From: Burkholderiaceae bacterium
Lineage (GTDB): Bacteria; Pseudomonadota; Gammaproteobacteria; Burkholderiales; Burkholderiaceae_C
Reading direction: 5' to 3'
NCBI GenBank assembly: GCA_025458585.1
Contig: JALOSD010000012.1
Span: 1-48,169, forward strand
Length of the DNA stretch: 48,169 bases
Shown: one piece after another, positions 25,005 through 33,691 of the stretch
How positions within the stretch are numbered: the first letter of the stretch is position 1
Layout: every line of letters begins with the position of its first letter
Position numbers and translations under genes: made by a program
The notes under the pieces: model-generated
Databases searched by the model: none
Seen by the model: the letters and a program-made list of their open reading frames with translations, nothing else
Told to the model about the DNA's origin: nothing

Positions 25005-25023
25005 CCCCGGCCAAGAACCGGGG
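25005..25023 (-). terminator. Orphan intrinsic terminator upstream of hemJ
   Basis: On the minus strand CCCCGG (25023-25018), loop ttcttgg, CCGGGG (25010-25005) form a 6-bp stem followed by TTTCTTT, a good Rho-independent terminator. No minus-strand gene ends before it: the next feature upstream on that strand is the antisense of hemB. It may be the remnant of a lost gene, or may serve as a bidirectional block. Confidence 0.6.
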
Positions 25024-25064
25024 CGGCAAAGCCCGTTCGCGTTGTCGCGGCGAGGCTCCTGCTC

Positions 25065-25095
25065 AGGGAGGATGAGCAGGGAGGATGAGCAGGGA
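25065..25095. repeat. Short tandem repeat, 13-bp unit, about 2.4 copies
   Basis: AGGGAGGATGAGC occurs at 25065-25077 and again at 25078-25090, followed by AGGGA. It is purine-rich and lies about 140 bp before hemB. It looks like a slippage product rather than a coding or regulatory array. Confidence 0.8.
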
Positions 25096-25235
25096 ACGAC
25101 GGCCATGCGGCTATCATTCGTCGCCGAGTCCAGCAGGGCGGTGGCGCATGTGGGCGCCCGCTGACCGCAGGCCGACGCCGAGTTCGACTCGCTGCGGATC
25201 CGGCCGCCGAATCCGCCCCCACCGAGGTCGCCGCC

Positions 25236-26243
25236 GTGAACACCCCCCTGCCGCCCTATCCCGCCAGCCGCCCGCGCCGCCTGCGCCGCGACGCCGCGAT
25301 CCGCGCCCTCGTGCGCGAGCACCGCCTCGCGCCCGAGGACCTGATCCTGCCGGTGTTCGTGCTCGACGGCACGAACCGCACCGAGGACGTGCCGAGCATG
25401 CCCGGCGTGCAGCGCCTGAGCGTCGACCGCCTGTTCGGCGTGGCCGAGCAGTGCCTGCAGCTCGGCGTGCCGGTGATGGCGCTGTTCCCCGTGATCGACG
25501 TCGCGCTGAAGACGCCCGACGGCCGCGAGGCGCTCAACCCCGACGGCCTCGTGCCGCGCGCGGTGGCGGCGCTGAAGGCGCGCTTCCCGCAGCTGAACCT
25601 GCTGACCGACGTCGCGCTCGACCCGTTCACGACGCACGGTCAGGACGGGCTGATCGACGACAGCGGCTACATCCTCAACGACGAGACGGTCGCCGTGCTG
25701 ACGCAGCAGGCGACGGTGCAGGCGCAGGCCGGGGTGGACATCGTGGCACCCAGCGACATGATGGACGGGCGCATCGGCGCGATCCGCGGTGCGCTCGAAG
25801 GCGCCGGCCTGATCCACACCCGCATCATGGCCTACAGCGCGAAGTACGCGAGCGCGTTCTACGGGCCGTTCCGCGACGCGGTGGGCAGCAAGGGCAACCT
25901 CGGCAAGAGCGACAAGAAGGTCTACCAGATGGACCCGGGCAACACCGACGAGGCGCTGCGCGAGGTCGCGCTCGACATCGCCGAAGGCGCCGACATGGTG
26001 ATGGTCAAGCCCGGCATGCCCTACCTCGACATCGTGCGCCGCGTCAAGGACGCCTTCCGCATGCCGACCTTCGCCTACCAGGTCAGTGGCGAGTACAGCA
26101 TGCTCAAGGCCGCCGCGGCCAACGGCTGGCTCGACCACGACGCCGTGATGATGGAGTCGCTGCTGGCGTTCAAGCGCGCCGGCGCCGACGGCGTGCTGAC
26201 CTACTTCGCGCTCGACGCCGCGAGGACGCTGCGCCGGCCCTGA
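25236..26243 (+). CDS. hemB: Delta-aminolevulinic acid dehydratase (porphobilinogen synthase)
   Basis: HemB joins two 5-aminolevulinate molecules to porphobilinogen in heme synthesis. The 335-residue protein has both Schiff-base lysines, Lys203 (YSAKYASAFYGPFRDA) and Lys258 (MVKPGMPYLDIV). The metal region reads DPFTTHGQDG at 129-138, with Asp in place of the zinc cysteines, so it belongs to the zinc-independent, magnesium-activated class. The start is GTG 25236 (MNTPLPPYPASRPRRLRRD), as no in-frame ATG gives a family-like N-terminus. Its stop overlaps the start of corA (TGATG). Confidence 0.96.
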   Translation: MNTPLPPYPASRPRRLRRDAAIRALVREHRLAPEDLILPVFVLDGTNRTEDVPSMPGVQRLSVDRLFGVAEQCLQLGVPVMALFPVIDVALKTPDGREALNPDGLVPRAVAALKARFPQLNLLTDVALDPFTTHGQDGLIDDSGYILNDETVAVLTQQATVQAQAGVDIVAPSDMMDGRIGAIRGALEGAGLIHTRIMAYSAKYASAFYGPFRDAVGSKGNLGKSDKKVYQMDPGNTDEALREVALDIAEGADMVMVKPGMPYLDIVRRVKDAFRMPTFAYQVSGEYSMLKAAAANGWLDHDAVMMESLLAFKRAGADGVLTYFALDAARTLRRP

Positions 26244-27328
26244 TGCGCGTCTTCCACATCACGCCCGACCAGTTCTCCGAGCTCGACGCGCTGCCGCAGG
26301 AGTTGCCGGCCACCGGGTTCGTGTGGATCGGCAGCGCGCGGCGCGAGTTCGAGGTCCACGCCGCCGAGATCCAGGCGCGGCTGCAGACCTGGACCGGCTC
26401 GACGCTCGTCGACCTGCACGTCTCAGACCTGCTGAACAACCAGCTGCCGAGTCACTTCGACACGACGTTCGACTACGACCTGCTCGTGTTCCGGCGCCTG
26501 GCCGCCGCCCCCGGCAGCGGCGCGCTCGCCGACGGCAAGCAGGCCACGCGCCGGGCGACGCGCGAGGCGCTCGAGGCGATCGACACCAGCCCGGTGGGCT
26601 TCGCCGTGTTCGACCGCGTGCTCGTCACGGTGCACCCCGCCGACTGCGCGGTGCGCGACTTCTTCGCCGCCCGCCTCGCGCAGCGCGGCCAGGTCGGCGC
26701 CTCGCGCCTGCCCACGAACCCGGCCGACCTGATGCTGCGCATGGTCAACCACATGGTCGACAGCTACCTCGAGCTGCGCCGGCTGCTGTCGCGCCAGCTC
26801 GGCGAGCTGCAGCTCGACCTGCTCAACCCGCGCAGCCACTTCGACGACTGGGCGCTTCTGCTCGACGCGCGCAACCGCCTGCACCTGCTCGAGGACACCT
26901 GCGAGGACCAGAGGAGCGCGGTGCAGGAGTGGATCGACGCGCTCGACGAGTGGCCGGCCGAGGTCGACAAGCAGGCCAAGCGCGAGCGCGAGCTGCTGCG
27001 GCTGCGCTCGCGCGACGTGCTCGAGCACGTCGAGCGCGTGCTCGGCCACGTGCGCCGCCTCGAGCAGTCGATCGAGACCGCGGTGCAGATGCACTTCAGC
27101 GCGCTCGGTCACCGCACGAACAACATCATGCGCACGCTGACGGTGCTCACGGCCATCTTCCTGCCGCTGAACCTGATCACCGGCTTCTTCGGCATGAACT
27201 TCGACTTCCTGCCGCTGATCCACAGCGCCGAGGGCTTCTGGTTGGCGTTCGCGACGATGGTCGTCGTCGGCGTCGGGCTGATCGGGTTCTTCTGGCGCAA
27301 GCGCTACCTCGGCAGCAGCACGCGATGA
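26243..27328 (+). CDS. CorA family magnesium/divalent cation transporter
   Basis: A 361-residue CorA-type channel. The N-terminal cytoplasmic domain (about residues 1-295) ends in a long coiled helix, rich in REL and RLRSRD patterns, that leads into two membrane helices. The GMN selectivity motif is in GFFGMNFDFLP between them. The short periplasmic loop is followed by the last helix and a basic tail, FFWRKRYLGSSTR. It overlaps hemB at the start and the EamA gene at the end, so all three form one operon; Mg(2+) uptake beside a Mg-dependent HemB may be chance. Confidence 0.93.
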   Translation: MRVFHITPDQFSELDALPQELPATGFVWIGSARREFEVHAAEIQARLQTWTGSTLVDLHVSDLLNNQLPSHFDTTFDYDLLVFRRLAAAPGSGALADGKQATRRATREALEAIDTSPVGFAVFDRVLVTVHPADCAVRDFFAARLAQRGQVGASRLPTNPADLMLRMVNHMVDSYLELRRLLSRQLGELQLDLLNPRSHFDDWALLLDARNRLHLLEDTCEDQRSAVQEWIDALDEWPAEVDKQAKRERELLRLRSRDVLEHVERVLGHVRRLEQSIETAVQMHFSALGHRTNNIMRTLTVLTAIFLPLNLITGFFGMNFDFLPLIHSAEGFWLAFATMVVVGVGLIGFFWRKRYLGSSTR

Positions 27329-28218
27329 CGCTGGCGCCGCGCCAGCTCGCGCTGCTCGTGGGCCTGACGCTGGCGTGGGGGCTGAACTGGCCGGTGATGA
27401 AGCTCGGCGTCACGCACTTCCCGCCGCTGAGCTTTCGCGCCGCGTCGATGCTGCTCGGCCTGCCGGTGCTCGCGGCGGCGCTGTGGTGGCTGAAGGTGCC
27501 TTTCTCCGTGCCGCGCGCGCACTGGCGCGCGCTCGCGGGCCTGACGCTGACGAACATGGTGGTCTGGCACCTGCTCGTGATCCTGTCGGTGCCGCACCTG
27601 AGCTCGGGGCGCGCGGCGATCCTAGGCTACACGATGCCCGTGTTCTCGGCGCTGCTCGGCGCGGCGCTGTTCGGCGAGCGGCTGCGGCCGCGCCAGGCGG
27701 CAGGCGTGGCCGCCGCAGCGCTGGGCGTCGTGCTGCTGCTGTGGCACGAGTTCGACCGCGTGGCCGGCGCGCCGTTCGCCGCCGCGACGATGCTCGTCGC
27801 CGCGGCGACCTGGGCGCTGGGCACGCAGCAGCTGCGGCGCACGACGATCCCGCTGCCGACGCTGACGCTGTCGTTCTGGATGACGGCGGCCACGACGGTG
27901 GTGATGGTCGTCGCCGCCGCGCTCGCCGAGGCCGAGCGCTGGCACTGGCCGAACGCACCGGCCGCGTGGACGATCGCCTACAACGCGGTGCTGATCTTCG
28001 GCTTCGCGCACGCCGCGTGGTTCACGCTGGCGCGCTCGCTGCCGCCGGTGGCCTCGACGTTGTCGGTGATGATGATCCCGGTGCTCGGCACTGCGAGCGG
28101 CGCCCTCGCGCTCGGCGAGACGCTGCACTGGCAGGACGGCGCGGCGGCGGCACTGATGGTGGCCGCGATCGCCTCGGTGCTGTGGCCGCAGCGCGGCGCC
28201 GCTCAGCGCGCCGGGTAG
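27325..28218 (+). CDS. EamA family (drug/metabolite) transporter
   Basis: A 297-residue inner-membrane transporter with ten helices in two EamA repeats. The first repeat has LTLAWGLNWPVMKLGV and VLSVPHLSSGRAAILGYTMPVFSALLGAALFGE; the second ends in MMIPVLGTASGALALGE. Relatives export amino acids, purines or small metabolites. The ATG overlaps the CorA stop (ATGA). The last 16 bases overlap convergently with ybeY. The substrate cannot be told. Confidence 0.93.
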   Translation: MTLAPRQLALLVGLTLAWGLNWPVMKLGVTHFPPLSFRAASMLLGLPVLAAALWWLKVPFSVPRAHWRALAGLTLTNMVVWHLLVILSVPHLSSGRAAILGYTMPVFSALLGAALFGERLRPRQAAGVAAAALGVVLLLWHEFDRVAGAPFAAATMLVAAATWALGTQQLRRTTIPLPTLTLSFWMTAATTVVMVVAAALAEAERWHWPNAPAAWTIAYNAVLIFGFAHAAWFTLARSLPPVASTLSVMMIPVLGTASGALALGETLHWQDGAAAALMVAAIASVLWPQRGAAQRAG

Positions 28219-28649
28219 GGGTCGTGCAGCCCGAGCGCGCGCAGGATCTCGCGCTCGCGCCGCTCCATGCGCTGCGCGTCGGCGGCGCGCTCGTGGTCCC
28301 AGCCCTGCGCGTGCAGCGCGCCGTGCACCAGCAGGTGCGCGTAGTGGTCGGCCACCGCCAGCCCGAGCTCGCCCGCCTCCCGCTCAACGACCGGCGCGCA
28401 CAGCACGAGGTCGGCGACGACGACCGGCTCGTGCGCGTAGTCGAAGGTCAGCACGTTCGTCGCGTAGTCCTTCGCGCGGTACTCGCGGTTCAGCCGCCGG
28501 CCCTCGGCCTCGTCGACGATGCGCACCGTCAGCTCGGCCGCGGTGTCGAGCGCCGCGCGCAGCCACCGCGCGACACGGTGACGCGCGAGCAGCGCGCGGT
28601 GTCGAGCGTCGGGCTGCTGCAGCGACAGCGCGAGCGCCGGCGTCCTCAC
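28203..28649 (-). CDS. ybeY: Endoribonuclease YbeY
   Basis: YbeY is a zinc-dependent endoribonuclease needed for 16S rRNA 3' maturation and ribosome quality control. The 148-residue protein has the zinc motif HGALHAQGWDH near residue 115, plus LNREYRAKDYATNVLTFDY. The start is GTG 28649, overlapping the TGA of ybeZ (GTGA), so the pair is coupled as in most proteobacteria. No corC (ybeX) follows; the next gene is convergent. Confidence 0.94.
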   Translation of the reverse strand: MRTPALALSLQQPDARHRALLARHRVARWLRAALDTAAELTVRIVDEAEGRRLNREYRAKDYATNVLTFDYAHEPVVVADLVLCAPVVEREAGELGLAVADHYAHLLVHGALHAQGWDHERAADAQRMERREREILRALGLHDPYPAR

Positions 28650-29617
28650 GTCGCCTCGCGCCGCGGCGTCGCCGCGTCGTAGGCCTCGACGATGCGCGCG
28701 ACCAGCGGGTGGCGCACGACGTCGGCGGCGGTGAAGCGCGTGAACGCGATGCCCTTGACCTTCCTGAGCACCTGCTCGGCCTGCACGAGCCCGCTCTCGG
28801 CACCGCGCGGCAGGTCGACCTGGCTCGTGTCGCCGGTGATCACGGCCTTGCTGCCGAAGCCGATGCGCGTGAGGAACATCTTCATCTGCTCGGGCGTCGT
28901 GTTCTGCGCCTCGTCGAGGATCACGAACGCGTGGTTCAGCGTGCGCCCGCGCATGAACGCGAGCGGCGCGATCTCGAGCGTCGCACGCTCGAAGGCCTTG
29001 GTCACGCGGTCGAAGCCCATCAGGTCGTACAGCGCGTCGTACAGCGGGCGCAGGTACGGGTCGACCTTCTGCGCCAGGTCGCCGGGCAGGAAGCCGAGCC
29101 GCTCGCCGGCCTCGACCGCCGGGCGCGTCAGGATGATGCGCTGCACCGCGCTGCGCTCGAGCGCGTCGACGGCGCAGGCCACGGCGAGGAAGGTCTTGCC
29201 GGTGCCCGCAGGGCCGATCCCGAACGTGATGTCGTGGCCGAGGATGTGCTGCAGGTACTTCACCTGGTTCGGCGTGCGCCCGGCGAGGTCGGCGCGGCGC
29301 GTGTGCAGCACGAGCTCGCCGTCCTCGCCGTCGCCGGCCGCGGCAGCCTCGCCGCCGAGCGCGTCGACGAGCGCGAGCTGCAGCGCCTCGGCGCCGATCG
29401 GGCGCCGCGCGCGGTCGTACAGGCGCTGCAGCAGCGCGACCACGCGCTCGGCGACGCCGCGCTCGCCGACGACGCTGAACGCCTCGTGACGGCGCGCGAT
29501 GCGCACGCCGGCCGCGGCCTCGATCGCGCGCAGGTGCTCGTCGAGCGGGCCGCACAGGTGCGCGAGGCGCTGGTTGTCGGCCGGCGTGAAGGCGTGGCGA
29601 AGGGTCACCGAGGGCAT
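28646..29617 (-). CDS. ybeZ: PhoH-like ATPase YbeZ
   Basis: A 323-residue PhoH-family nucleotide-binding protein that works with YbeY in RNA and ribosome processing. It has Walker A GPAGTGKT at 135-142 (in FGIGPAGTGKTFLAVA), the Walker B-like FVILDEAQNTTPEQMKM, and TGDTSQVDLPRG. The N-terminal 100 residues form a KH-like or linker region. It starts at ATG 29617, which is 117 bp from the divergent sensor kinase gene. Confidence 0.94.
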   Translation of the reverse strand: MPSVTLRHAFTPADNQRLAHLCGPLDEHLRAIEAAAGVRIARRHEAFSVVGERGVAERVVALLQRLYDRARRPIGAEALQLALVDALGGEAAAAGDGEDGELVLHTRRADLAGRTPNQVKYLQHILGHDITFGIGPAGTGKTFLAVACAVDALERSAVQRIILTRPAVEAGERLGFLPGDLAQKVDPYLRPLYDALYDLMGFDRVTKAFERATLEIAPLAFMRGRTLNHAFVILDEAQNTTPEQMKMFLTRIGFGSKAVITGDTSQVDLPRGAESGLVQAEQVLRKVKGIAFTRFTAADVVRHPLVARIVEAYDAATPRREAT

Positions 29618-29734
29618 GGACGGGCCGGCTCGGGCCGGCAGCTGACGCGGCGACGCCGCAAACGTCGACATTGTCGCGCCGGCGCGGTGGCGCGGTGGCG
29701 ACGGTGCGCAACGCTTCTGCACAATCGCGCCGCG

Positions 29735-31568
29735 ATGACCCGTGCGCCCCGCCTCCAGCCGATCGCCGCCCGCCGTGCGGCGGCCCGTGCGGCGGCTCGC
29801 ATCACGCTGTGGTGGCTGCTCGTCGTGGCGGCGTTCGCGGGCGCGGCGCCGGCCGCCGCGGCGACGGTCGAGATCCGGCAGGCGCTCGCCGTGGTCTCCG
29901 ACGGCGAACGTTTCCCGACCGACGCGGCGGCGCAGCCGGTCGCGCTGCCCGACGACTGGGCGCTCTCGCGCCCCGGGGTCTCGGGACCCGTGTGGTACCG
30001 CGTCGCGTTCGACGCGCCGGGCGTGGCCGACAGCGGCGAGCTGTTCGCGCTCTACGTCGAGCGCGTGTGCTCGACGCTCGAGGTTCAGCTCAACGGCCAC
30101 CGCGTACACGTCGCGGGTCGTCTCGCGCCGCCGGTCACGCGCAACTGCCAATACCCGCAGCTCGTGTCGCTGCCGTCGGCGCTGCTGCAGCCGCAGGGCA
30201 ACGTGCTCGACCTCAAGGTCGCCGGCGATGCGCTGACGCACGTCGCGTCGCGCCAGCGCGCCGGCGGCCTGTCGGTGCTGCGGCTCGGAGCCCACGCCGA
30301 CCTCGCGCCGCGACACGGGCAGGTGCGTCTGGCCAACGTGACGCTGCCGCAGGTCTCGAGCGCGGTGCTGGCGCTGCTGGGCAGCATGATGATCCTGATG
30401 GGTGGCCTCAACCGCACCTACAGCCACCTCGCCTACTTCGGCGCGCTCGCGATCGGCTGGGCCGCCATCGGCGCGCGCCTGTGGTGGAACGACCTGCCGC
30501 TCGACAGCCGCAACGCCGAACTGCTGCTGGTGTCGTTCATGCCGTGGGTCGCGCTCGCGGCGGTGCAGTTCCTGCTGCGCTACGCGGGCGGGCGCAAGCG
30601 GCGCTGGATCGACGCGCTGCTCTACGCGCAGTGCGCGCTGGTGCCGTGGACGCTGGTGCTGGCCGGCGCGCCGCAGCTGTTCACGGTGGCCACCGCCTGG
30701 TACGTGCTGTTTGCCGCCGAAGTGGTCGTGGCGACCGTGATCTACCTTCGCCTGACGTGGCACCACCATCGCAAGCGGTTCTGGCCGATGGCGGCGGCGA
30801 TGGCGGTGGCGCTGGCCGGTCGCCTTCGTCGCGCTGGGGCTGCACATGATGCGCGAGTACGGCCGCGCGCTCGAGGCCGCCGAGGAGGGCCGGCAGTCGC
30901 TCGAGACGCGCGTGCGCGAAGTCACCGAGCAGATCGAGCGCAACTACGAGCAGCTCGCCGAGCTGCGCGTCGAGCAGGTGACGATGCAGGAGCGCAAGCG
31001 CATCGCCGCCGACCTGCACGACGACCTCGGCGCCAAGCTGCTGACGATCGTGCACACGAGCGACAACGACCGCATCGCGACGCTCGCGCGCGAGGCGCTC
31101 GAGGAGATGCGGCTGTCGGTGCGCGGCCTCACGGGCAAGCCGGTGCGGCTGCTCGACGCGCTCGGCGACTGGCGCGCCGAGGTCGTGTCGCGGCTCGGCC
31201 AGACCGGCATCGAGGCCGAGTGGTCGGCGCCGATCGAGGACCAGGAGCTGATGCTCGCGGCGCGCGTGTACGTGCAGACGACGCGCATCCTGCGCGAGGC
31301 GGTCAACAACATCATCAAGCACAGCGGCGCGTCGCGCTGCACGGTGCGCGTCGCGCTCGACGGCGACGACTTTCGCCTGACGATCCAGGACAACGGCCGC
31401 GGCATTCCACTGGAGCTCGACGGGCGGCTCGACCGCGGCCACGGCATGTCGAGCATGAAGCATCGCGCGAAGCAGATGAACGGCCAGTGCCTCGTCGAGT
31501 CGGGCGCCGGCTACGGAACCGTGATTCGGCTCACGCTTCCGCTCGAACGCGGCCCCGCAGCGGCGTGA
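29735..31568 (+). pseudogene. 7TMR-DISM-type sensor histidine kinase, frameshifted
   Basis: The N-terminal part, from ATG 29735 in one frame, encodes a signal-like helix (ITLWWLLVVAAFAG), a periplasmic sensor domain with WYRVAFDAPG and LQPQGNVLDLKV, and several membrane helices up to FWPMAAAMAVALA (about residue 361). From about 30819 the protein goes on in another frame, with VAFVALGLHMMREYGRALEAAEEG, a coiled linker, a HisKA_3 helix (RIAADLHDDLGAKLL) carrying the phospho-His, and an ATPase domain with EAVNNIIKHSGA and DNGRGIP. The total is 1834 bp, which is one base more than a multiple of three. The response regulator follows 41 bp on. As sequenced, the sensor cannot signal from the periplasm to the kinase, though the kinase part could be translated from ATG 30846. 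Confidence 0.8.
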
Positions 31569-31609
31569 CGCGCTGTTAGCATTTTTCACGCCTGCCAAAG
31601 GGGCCGCCC

Positions 31610-32260
31610 ATGAAGACCATCCTGCTGCTGGAAGACCTGCCGCAGATCCGTGCCTGGCTGAAGGACCTGCTGCTCGAGGTCTTCCCCGACGCCGACATCA
31701 GCGAGGCCGCGCGCGTGCACGAGGCGCTGTCGCTCGTCTCGGCGGTGGGCTTCGACCTGGCGCTGATCGACCTCGGCCTGCCCGACGGCTCGGGCGTCGA
31801 CGTCATCTCGGCCCTGCGCGAGCAGCAGCCCGAGGCACAGTCGGTCGTCGTCTCGATCCACGACGACGATGACCACCTGTTCCCAGCGCTGCAGGCTGGC
31901 GCGTACGGCTACATCCTGAAGGAGCAGGCGCGCGAGCTGATCAAGCTGCAGTTGCAGCGCATCAGCCAGGGCGAGCCGCCGCTGTCGCCGTCGATCGCGC
32001 GCAAGGTCATCGCGCACTTCGCCGCGCAGGCGCGGCCGCAGCTGCCCACCGAGCCGCGGGTGCAGCTGACCGACCGCGAGAACGAGGTGCTGCTGCGCGT
32101 GGCCAAGGGCTTCACGCTGCCCGAGATCGGCCAGCAGCTGAACCTGTCGCGGCACACGATCGCCGACTACGTCAAGCAGATCTACCGCAAGCTCAACGTG
32201 AGCTCGCGCGCCGAGGCCGCGCTCGAGGCGCAGCGGCTCGGGCTGTTCGGCCGCCGATGA
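31610..32260 (+). CDS. NarL/LuxR-type response regulator
   Basis: A 216-residue two-component transcription regulator. The receiver domain has the acidic pocket (Glu8-Asp9), the phosphoacceptor Asp54 in LALIDLGLPDG and the conserved Lys in GYILKEQ. The C-terminal LuxR helix-turn-helix is LTDRENEVLLRVAKGFTLPEIGQQLNLS with VKQIYRKLNVSSRAEA. It lies 41 bp behind the broken kinase, its likely partner, and its last bases overlap the ruvA start (ATGA). The targets are unknown. Confidence 0.94.
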   Translation: MKTILLLEDLPQIRAWLKDLLLEVFPDADISEAARVHEALSLVSAVGFDLALIDLGLPDGSGVDVISALREQQPEAQSVVVSIHDDDDHLFPALQAGAYGYILKEQARELIKLQLQRISQGEPPLSPSIARKVIAHFAAQARPQLPTEPRVQLTDRENEVLLRVAKGFTLPEIGQQLNLSRHTIADYVKQIYRKLNVSSRAEAALEAQRLGLFGRR

Positions 32261-32829
32261 TCGGCCGGCTCAGCGGCACGCTGGCCGAGAAGTCGCCGCC
32301 GACGCTGCTCGTCGACGTGGGCGGCGTCGGCTACGAGGTCGACGTGCCGATGAGCACGTTCTACAACCTGCCGGCGCTCGGCGAGCGCGTGACGCTGCTG
32401 ACGCACTTCGTCGTGCGCGAGGACGCGCAGACGCTCTACGGCTTCCTCACCGCCGGCGAGCGCGCGACGTTCCGCGAACTCGTGAAGATCAGCGGCGTCG
32501 GCCCGCGCACCGCGCTCGCGATCCTTTCGGGGCTGAGCGTGGCCGACCTCGCACAGGCGGTCGCGACGCAAAGCGGCGCGCGGCTCGTGAAGGTGCCGGG
32601 CATCGGCAAGAAGACCGCCGAGCGGCTGCTGCTCGAGCTCAAGGGCAAGCTCGGCGACGCCGTCGCCGCGCCGGCGAGCGTCGCGGGCGAGGCGCAGGCC
32701 GACATCGTGCAGGCGCTCGTCGCGCTCGGCTACCACGAGCGCGAGGCGAGCGCGGCGCTGAAGGCACTGCCGGCCGACGTCGGCGTCGCCGAGGGCATCA
32801 AGCTCGCGCTGAAGGCGTTGTCGAAGTGA
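32257..32829 (+). CDS. ruvA: Holliday junction branch migration protein RuvA
   Basis: RuvA binds four-way DNA junctions and guides the RuvB motor in recombination repair. The 190-residue length is normal. Domain I starts MIGRLSGTLAEKSPPTLLVDVGGVGYEV; domain II has the helix-hairpin-helix motifs ISGVGPRTALAILSGL and VPGIGKKTAERLLLEL; domain III (about 140-190) ends EGIKLALKALSK. It overlaps the response regulator gene by four bases. ruvB and ruvC are not next to it, which differs from the usual ruvA-ruvB layout. Confidence 0.96.
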   Translation: MIGRLSGTLAEKSPPTLLVDVGGVGYEVDVPMSTFYNLPALGERVTLLTHFVVREDAQTLYGFLTAGERATFRELVKISGVGPRTALAILSGLSVADLAQAVATQSGARLVKVPGIGKKTAERLLLELKGKLGDAVAAPASVAGEAQADIVQALVALGYHEREASAALKALPADVGVAEGIKLALKALSK

Positions 32830-32830
32830 C

Positions 32831-32857
32831 CGCCCGCGGCGCGCGCCGCGGTGGGCG
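32831..32857. terminator. Hairpin between convergent ruvA and SDR genes
   Basis: CGCCCGCGGC (32831-32840) pairs with GCCGC (32845-32849) and GGGCG (32853-32857), with a three-base bulge. It fills the whole gap between two gene ends. There is no T-tract, so its efficiency as a terminator is uncertain. Confidence 0.5.
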
Positions 32858-33691
32858 TCAATCGACGAAGAAGTCCGGGATGAAGTCGGTCGTGCCCGGC
32901 ACGACGCTGTAGCGGTCGAGGTCGGTCACGCCGTGCTGCGCGAGCAGCGTGTCGTCGATGAAGAAGTTGCCCGTGGTCGTCTTCGCGTCGCGGGTGAGCA
33001 CCAGGCAGGCGGCGTCGGCCAGGATCTCGGGCCTGCGGCACTTGTCCAGGTCGACGCCGGGGATCATCTGCAGCGCCGCGGTGGCGATCGCCGTGCGCGG
33101 CCACAGGCTGTTGACGCCGATGCCGTGGCGGGCGAACTCGGCGGCGTGGCCGAGGGTGCACATGCTCATGCCGTACTTGGCCATCGTGTACGCCGTGTGG
33201 TGCGCGAACCAGTGCGGCTTCATCGACAGCGGCGGCGCCATGTTCAGCACGTGCGGGTTGCGCCCCGCCTTGCCAGACTCGATCAGGTGCGGCAGGCAGG
33301 CCTGCGTGCAGCAGTAGGTGCCGCGCACGTTGACGCCGAACATCAGGTCGAAGCGCTTCATCGGCGTCGCCGCCGTGCCGGTCAGGCTGATCGCGCTGGC
33401 GTTGTTGACGAGGATGTCGATGCCGCCGAAGCGCTCGACCGCCGCGCGCACCGCGGCGGCCACGGCGTCCTCGTCGCGGATGTCGGTGGGCACGGGCAGC
33501 GCCTGGCCACCGGCGGCTTCGACCTCCTCGGCGGCCGAATACAGCGTGCCGGGCAGCTTCGGATTCGGCTCGGTGGTCTTGGCCACCAGCACGACGTTCG
33601 CGCCGTCGGCGGCGGCGCGCTTCGCGATCGCCAGGCCGATGCCACGGCTGGCGCCGGTGACGAACAGGGTCTTGCCTTGCAGCGTGGTCAT
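32858..33691 (-). CDS. Short-chain dehydrogenase/reductase, HSDL2-like
   Basis: A 277-residue NAD(P)-dependent oxidoreductase of the SDR family, closest in style to the HSDL2 group (for example KYGMSM after the active site). The cofactor loop is TGASRGIG at 12-19, and NNAS at 97-100 is present. The active-site Tyr168 and Lys172 are seen in AYTMAKYGMS. The catalytic Ser normally found about 15 residues earlier, in a NLSPP or similar segment, is replaced by Ala (NMAPPL). It is the last gene of the beta-oxidation operon, overlapping the SGNH gene by four bases. A role in fatty acyl metabolism is inferred. Confidence 0.85.
   Translation of the reverse strand: MTTLQGKTLFVTGASRGIGLAIAKRAAADGANVVLVAKTTEPNPKLPGTLYSAAEEVEAAGGQALPVPTDIRDEDAVAAAVRAAVERFGGIDILVNNASAISLTGTAATPMKRFDLMFGVNVRGTYCCTQACLPHLIESGKAGRNPHVLNMAPPLSMKPHWFAHHTAYTMAKYGMSMCTLGHAAEFARHGIGVNSLWPRTAIATAALQMIPGVDLDKCRRPEILADAACLVLTRDAKTTTGNFFIDDTLLAQHGVTDLDRYSVVPGTTDFIPDFFVD

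Larger units (their letters stand above)
24947..25235. promoter_or_regulatory. Region between divergent hemJ and hemB
   Basis: This region holds a terminator-like hairpin (25005-25023) and a tandem 13-bp repeat (25065-25095), and no gene. TATCAT at 25112-25117 is a possible -10 box for hemB but has no -35 partner. The G+C content and the frame structure do not suggest coding. Confidence 0.4.

Noticed and set aside
25065..25095. Tandem repeat as a possible CRISPR or VNTR array
   Set aside because: Only about 2.4 copies of a 13-bp unit without spacers; no cas genes nearby.
30800..30850. Programmed frameshift in the sensor kinase gene
   Set aside because: There is no slippery heptamer at the change point and the surrounding sequence is GC-rich; loss of sequence is the simpler reading.
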